DNA of 64,000 bases from Phoebastria nigripes (Eukaryota; Chordata; Aves; Procellariiformes; Diomedeidae). The position numbers were made by a program, and so were the translations under genes. The stretch lies in assembly GCA_035582835.1 (NCBI GenBank), contig JAYKAV010003066.1, forward strand, positions 1,670,122-1,734,121. Direction: 5' to 3'. The stretch's first letter is position 1; each line of letters begins with the position of its first letter. The notes under the pieces are model-generated. The model did not search any database and was not told the origin of the DNA. It saw only the letters and a list, made by a program, of their open reading frames with translations. Positions 59,951 through 64,000 of the stretch are shown piece by piece.

Positions 59951-62900
59951 CTGCAATAAAGGAAAAAACATCTGTATAGTTAGCTGTCAATGTTAATTTC
60001 AACTCTCTGTCATTCCCAAATAACCACATATGCTTTTTTTCCCCCTCCATTTTAGAAAGCATATCTTCTGCATAGGTACTAACTACTTCATAAAGAAATC
60101 CAAATATAGGTCTCTCCAACTTCTGCAAATCATTTTACATCAGCAGAACTTGAAAAACAAAGCTTATATTTAACAATAGGCCTTCCTATCTATGTAAAAC
60201 AATCTGCAAGCAAATGACAAAAAAAGAACCCAGGTGATGAAGAGCTAAGTTTATGTTCATTTGATAAATGTGAGTTGCTTTCTCAGTTGTCTTTTCCTCC
60301 CAGATTTGAAGTATTTTTATTTACATTACACATGTAAATTGAAAACAAAAAGTACTTTGAAACAGTGCCACTGAGATAAAGCCATTTCAAAACTGCATCT
60401 TCATCATAAAATTTCAAAACAAATTAGCTGTTTTTGACAAAGACAAAAAAAAATTTCAAGAAAACAGCAGCCTAAAGCCTAGGCTCTGTTTTCATTTGTT
60501 AAACACTGTTTTCCTTTCACTGATTACATGAAAAACAAAAGCTGCTGCTCATAAAGACTTTCTCCATTATGAAAAGAATTTTTTCCATTCCATTATTTAA
60601 TCTGCTGCCCTAATAACAACAAAAATACTACTTAAAAAAAACAGCAGTGACTTTTTTTCCAGTTGACAGCCCTCTGTATTCAAAACATTGTTTGCCTCAC
60701 CCCAAAGAGAAAGATGGAAATTTCTCAAAATTACTGTTTTTGTAAGACCTTAAAAAACAAAAAACCAAAAAAACCCCACAAAACAAAACAAAACAAACCC
60801 ACAACACAGAAATGCAGCATCTGAAATGCAAATAATTTTTAATGATTTGGCTAGATTCCACTACTTCCAACAGAATTTACCCGGATTAGCTACTACAATA
60901 AGCAGAAAACCAATTCTAACCATATTCTGTAAGTCATTTTTACATAAATGTGAGAGGTATCTCTATGGTGAAAAGGAATATTTGGACATCTATNTGAAAT
61001 GCACAGGCTTTTTTCTTGTAGGTTCAAATTAAAATAGATGTTACATGATTTTCATGCTAAGCTACCAACCTAATTTTGGGGGTCTTGTAAGACACACTGT
61101 TTCAAAACACACAAAGTTTTTGTGTCATTTTAACATTAATTTTCCTGTCTAAATATACATTAGACTAACAACTAATCTAAAAATACACATCCAAAGCAAC
61201 TTTTCTTAATTTATTCCTAAAGCATTTTTACCCTGGTTTCTTATGGAAATGAGGCTTACACAAACACATTGCCCTACAGTCAATGCCAATCAAACTGGAC
61301 AAAGCAATCCAGTCTCATTTTAAATTTCTACAAGTTTCATGAAAATCAGGAACTGAGTAGAGAATGAAAGAAATGCCTCCACTGAGGCTAAGGCTGAATA
61401 TTTCACTTAACAGTTACTGGCTCTGTTTAGCCTGTAATCAGTACATAAATGGCCAGTACGCAAATAGTCTTAAAACTTGCAGAACAAGCAGCGTCTGATT
61501 CAGCTTGTAATCACGGAAAAAGAGAAGGAATTAAAAATACTACAGCAGTGAGCTGCTTTGGATTTGGGGCAGGGACAGAATGAAAGTAAATTAGCAGTGC
61601 TACTAAAGGATGACATGGATACAGAAAAAAAAAACAGGAAAGAGGGATTGGCTGAGGAGCAGAGGGCACAAATCCCTAAGAAATAAAGGTTCACTAGCTC
61701 AGCTGCTCATGGAACAACTTCTTTGCATGCACTATGCGTACGCACTTCACATTAAGTCACAGGAATAGGTAGATTTCCAATTGGGAAGCACGGCGGGACC
61801 ACGGACAGAGCTTGAAGAGGAATCCTGCTTTACATCTATGACACAAATAAAAAGCATCCGACCACAGGCTGGCTACACGAGAAGTAATTGCACTGCTCTA
61901 TAAATACTGAAGTGGAAGGTCCTTTTGGGTATAAATTGCAGTTTCCCAGCACTATTAGCAGCCATGCAAAAGACACCCCAAAATGTAGTCCACACCACAT
62001 TCAGTGTTGACCACAAAACACTTCCCAATATCTTATAACAAACTTTATATTCCTGTAAAAGATCAAAACAAAACACAAAGATAATAGTAGTGCTCAGTGG
62101 TCTGTATCTCTGCAATAGCAAACAACTTGTCAATTGAAAAACCCCAAAGCAAGCCATGTCTTAACACTCCAAAAGACCTAAAAGTCTTCAGGAATTAGGG
62201 TTTATTTTTTGGTTGGGGGATTTGGGGCGATGGGAGAAAAGGAAGATTTCAATTTGAAAGCCAAAAATTCTGAATTTATCATATGAGCTAACGAAAAAGA
62301 ATTTTTTTTAACCAAATCACAGCAGAACATAATTAGGACAATAAGGACATACTGCACTAATCACATTTTCAGAACTGAAAGGGAGTTTGTCATTTCCAAA
62401 ATTGGTGGTAATCCTGAATTTTCCATTTTATTTTCTCTAGAAAACCAAAAAAGGCTTTTCCAAACTGAATTTATCATAGCTTACAACACAGTTGACCAGA
62501 CAATCTCTTCTACCCTCTTCATAGTTTCCCTCCTCTTTACACATCACCTAACTGTTGCCCTTTCTGGACTTTGCTGTTATTCACTCCTCTCAACCACATT
62601 TCACCCCACCTCCCATCCTCTCCTTTTATTCAGTCCTACCTTACTTTACAATGGAAATTTCCATTTTCTTTCCAAATGCAACAGTGAGAAAAGGTCCCTG
62701 GCTCCCTTCCACAAATTGTCCAAGTTGCTGCTAAGCTTTTTTGACCAGGAGGTTATTCTGGAACTGGGGAATTTACAGGCACTTCCTCATTTTCATCTCC
62801 AGACCTTTAAGGATTGACATTCAAGCCTTTGGCATAAGAAATAACATGAAAGACTTGGTGGTACTTTCTCTCACACTGCCATCACTCACCATTTTTAATT

Positions 62901-64000
62901 TTGTAACTTCAGTAGACTGTAGCTGGCAGTCACTGAAGAAACTGCCTCTTCTGCTGAAATCTCTACTTAATTGAGGCATACTACTGACAAGACAACTCTT
63001 TGGTATTGCAGCACCTTAGGCCATGACGCCATGGAATAGTAAACCTAGTTTTAGAATAGTGACTGTGAGACCAGTAACAAACTTGAACAGGGCTGAGCCA
63101 CTATTAACTCATGCTGTCAATTTCAATTTGTTGAAACACTTCTGAAGGAGTGAACTCCAAAATGTTGCTGGTTCACTTAGCACGTATCTGAATAGCTAGT
63201 CTATAAGATTTTCCTGACAATCCCTCCTGATCCCTTCTCACTTTGAGCTCATATGCCACTGCCTCTACATAGCTCTGATCACCGCCCTCCTCTATACTCA
63301 GGTTCGTCACACAGGTAACTGTCTGCTTCGCATTTCTTTGCCATCAACTCCTGCATCAGAACTTGTTTTGCGCTGGATCCTGCCTTGCCTAGTTGGGTGA
63401 AAGTTTGAGGAACAGCATGTCACTGTTTTCTAAACAGTCCCATGCCAGCGGAGCCAGCCAGGCTAGAAACCATATGCTCAATAACCAGGTCCCCATGGCT
63501 TTGGACCTGCATGAACAGTGATGTTATCTGTGCTCAGCGGCATCTTTTTGGCAACACTAAAAAAGATGGACCACGCTCCCTCTGTGTAAATGCTTTATTA
63601 CAGACATCAAAGGGACCTAGCTCTGCACTGCTCCAACTCAAACCCATAAAAAGGGTAAGGAAAATAACTGGTGCTATCGAACTGGCAGGGTGCCCCACAT
63701 GCACTACAGAGACCTTGACCAAATACTAAAACCAAACATAGTTCCGGTTGTCTGAAGCCCTTTGAGGGAAAGTACGAATTTCAGGATGAAGATCAAGTTG
63801 TCATGAGAAACAGGTCCCCCATGAAACACAGCAGAAGGGAGATGGCCACTAGAGTATCTCTCAAGCCTGCTGAAGACTCCTAGGAGAAGCAAACGAGCTG
63901 CCACCCGTCCAAGTACAGGTAACAGCTGTGCAGGCCCCAGGCCACTTTGTTTTGTTGAACACTCTGTCAGGCCCTACCCTGTTTTGTAAAAAGGACACTT
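59951..64000 (-). other. CHAMP1: CHAMP1 upstream intron (runs off window)
   Basis: This AT-rich sequence lies upstream of the strong CHAMP1 acceptor, so it is inferred to be intron. I see no CpG island or convincing non-coding exon, so the promoter lies beyond 64000. A-rich patches occur at 60750-60800. No repeat family is recognised. Confidence 0.65.

Overview
The window is a piece of a bird nuclear genome, most likely Neoaves. The evidence is vertebrate intron/exon structure, a CpG-island promoter, a decayed CR1 LINE, and two solo endogenous-retrovirus LTRs of types I recognise from neoavian genomes, each flanked by a perfect 5-bp target-site duplication. There is no bacterial or operon-like organisation. 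Species cannot be fixed from the sequence.

Layout. (1) 1-2777: intron 1 of SEPTIN10 on the minus strand, whose 10-codon first coding exon lies at 2778-2807. (2) 2808-3206: a GC-rich bidirectional promoter. (3) 3207-4732: SOWAHC, an intronless ankyrin-repeat gene on the plus strand, interrupted by an assembly gap (3561-3795), followed by a ~3.5 kb 3' UTR ending near 8235. (4) About 8.2-56.2 kb: a long interval without a recognisable protein-coding gene. It holds a plus-strand solo LTR (23973-25115), a minus-strand solo LTR (33968-34533), a minus-strand CR1 LINE relic (about 48150-49860), simple repeats, a second assembly gap (53697-54136) in a GA-rich microsatellite, and an unassigned open-frame segment (54816-55397). 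(5) 57019-59950: the single large coding exon of CHAMP1 on the minus strand, with its 3' UTR to the left and its upstream intron filling the window to 64000.

How the genes relate. SEPTIN10 (septin GTPase cytoskeleton) and SOWAHC are divergently transcribed, with start codons 400 bp apart, as in human 2q13. CHAMP1 (kinetochore/heterochromatin zinc-finger protein that binds MAD2L2) lies on human 13q34, so this window crosses a junction between two segments that are separate in human. Nothing links the three genes functionally.

I found no new multi-gene biological system. The observations most worth checking are: an upstream ORF whose stop codon overlaps the SOWAHC start codon; a possible in-phase 240-bp exon inside SEPTIN10 intron 1; a perfect 100-bp tandem duplication in the SOWAHC 3' UTR; a coding minisatellite that contributes to a CHAMP1 longer than the human protein; and an unexplained protein-like open frame near 55 kb. 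About thirty isolated single-base Ns are scattered through the window and appear to be assembly ambiguities.
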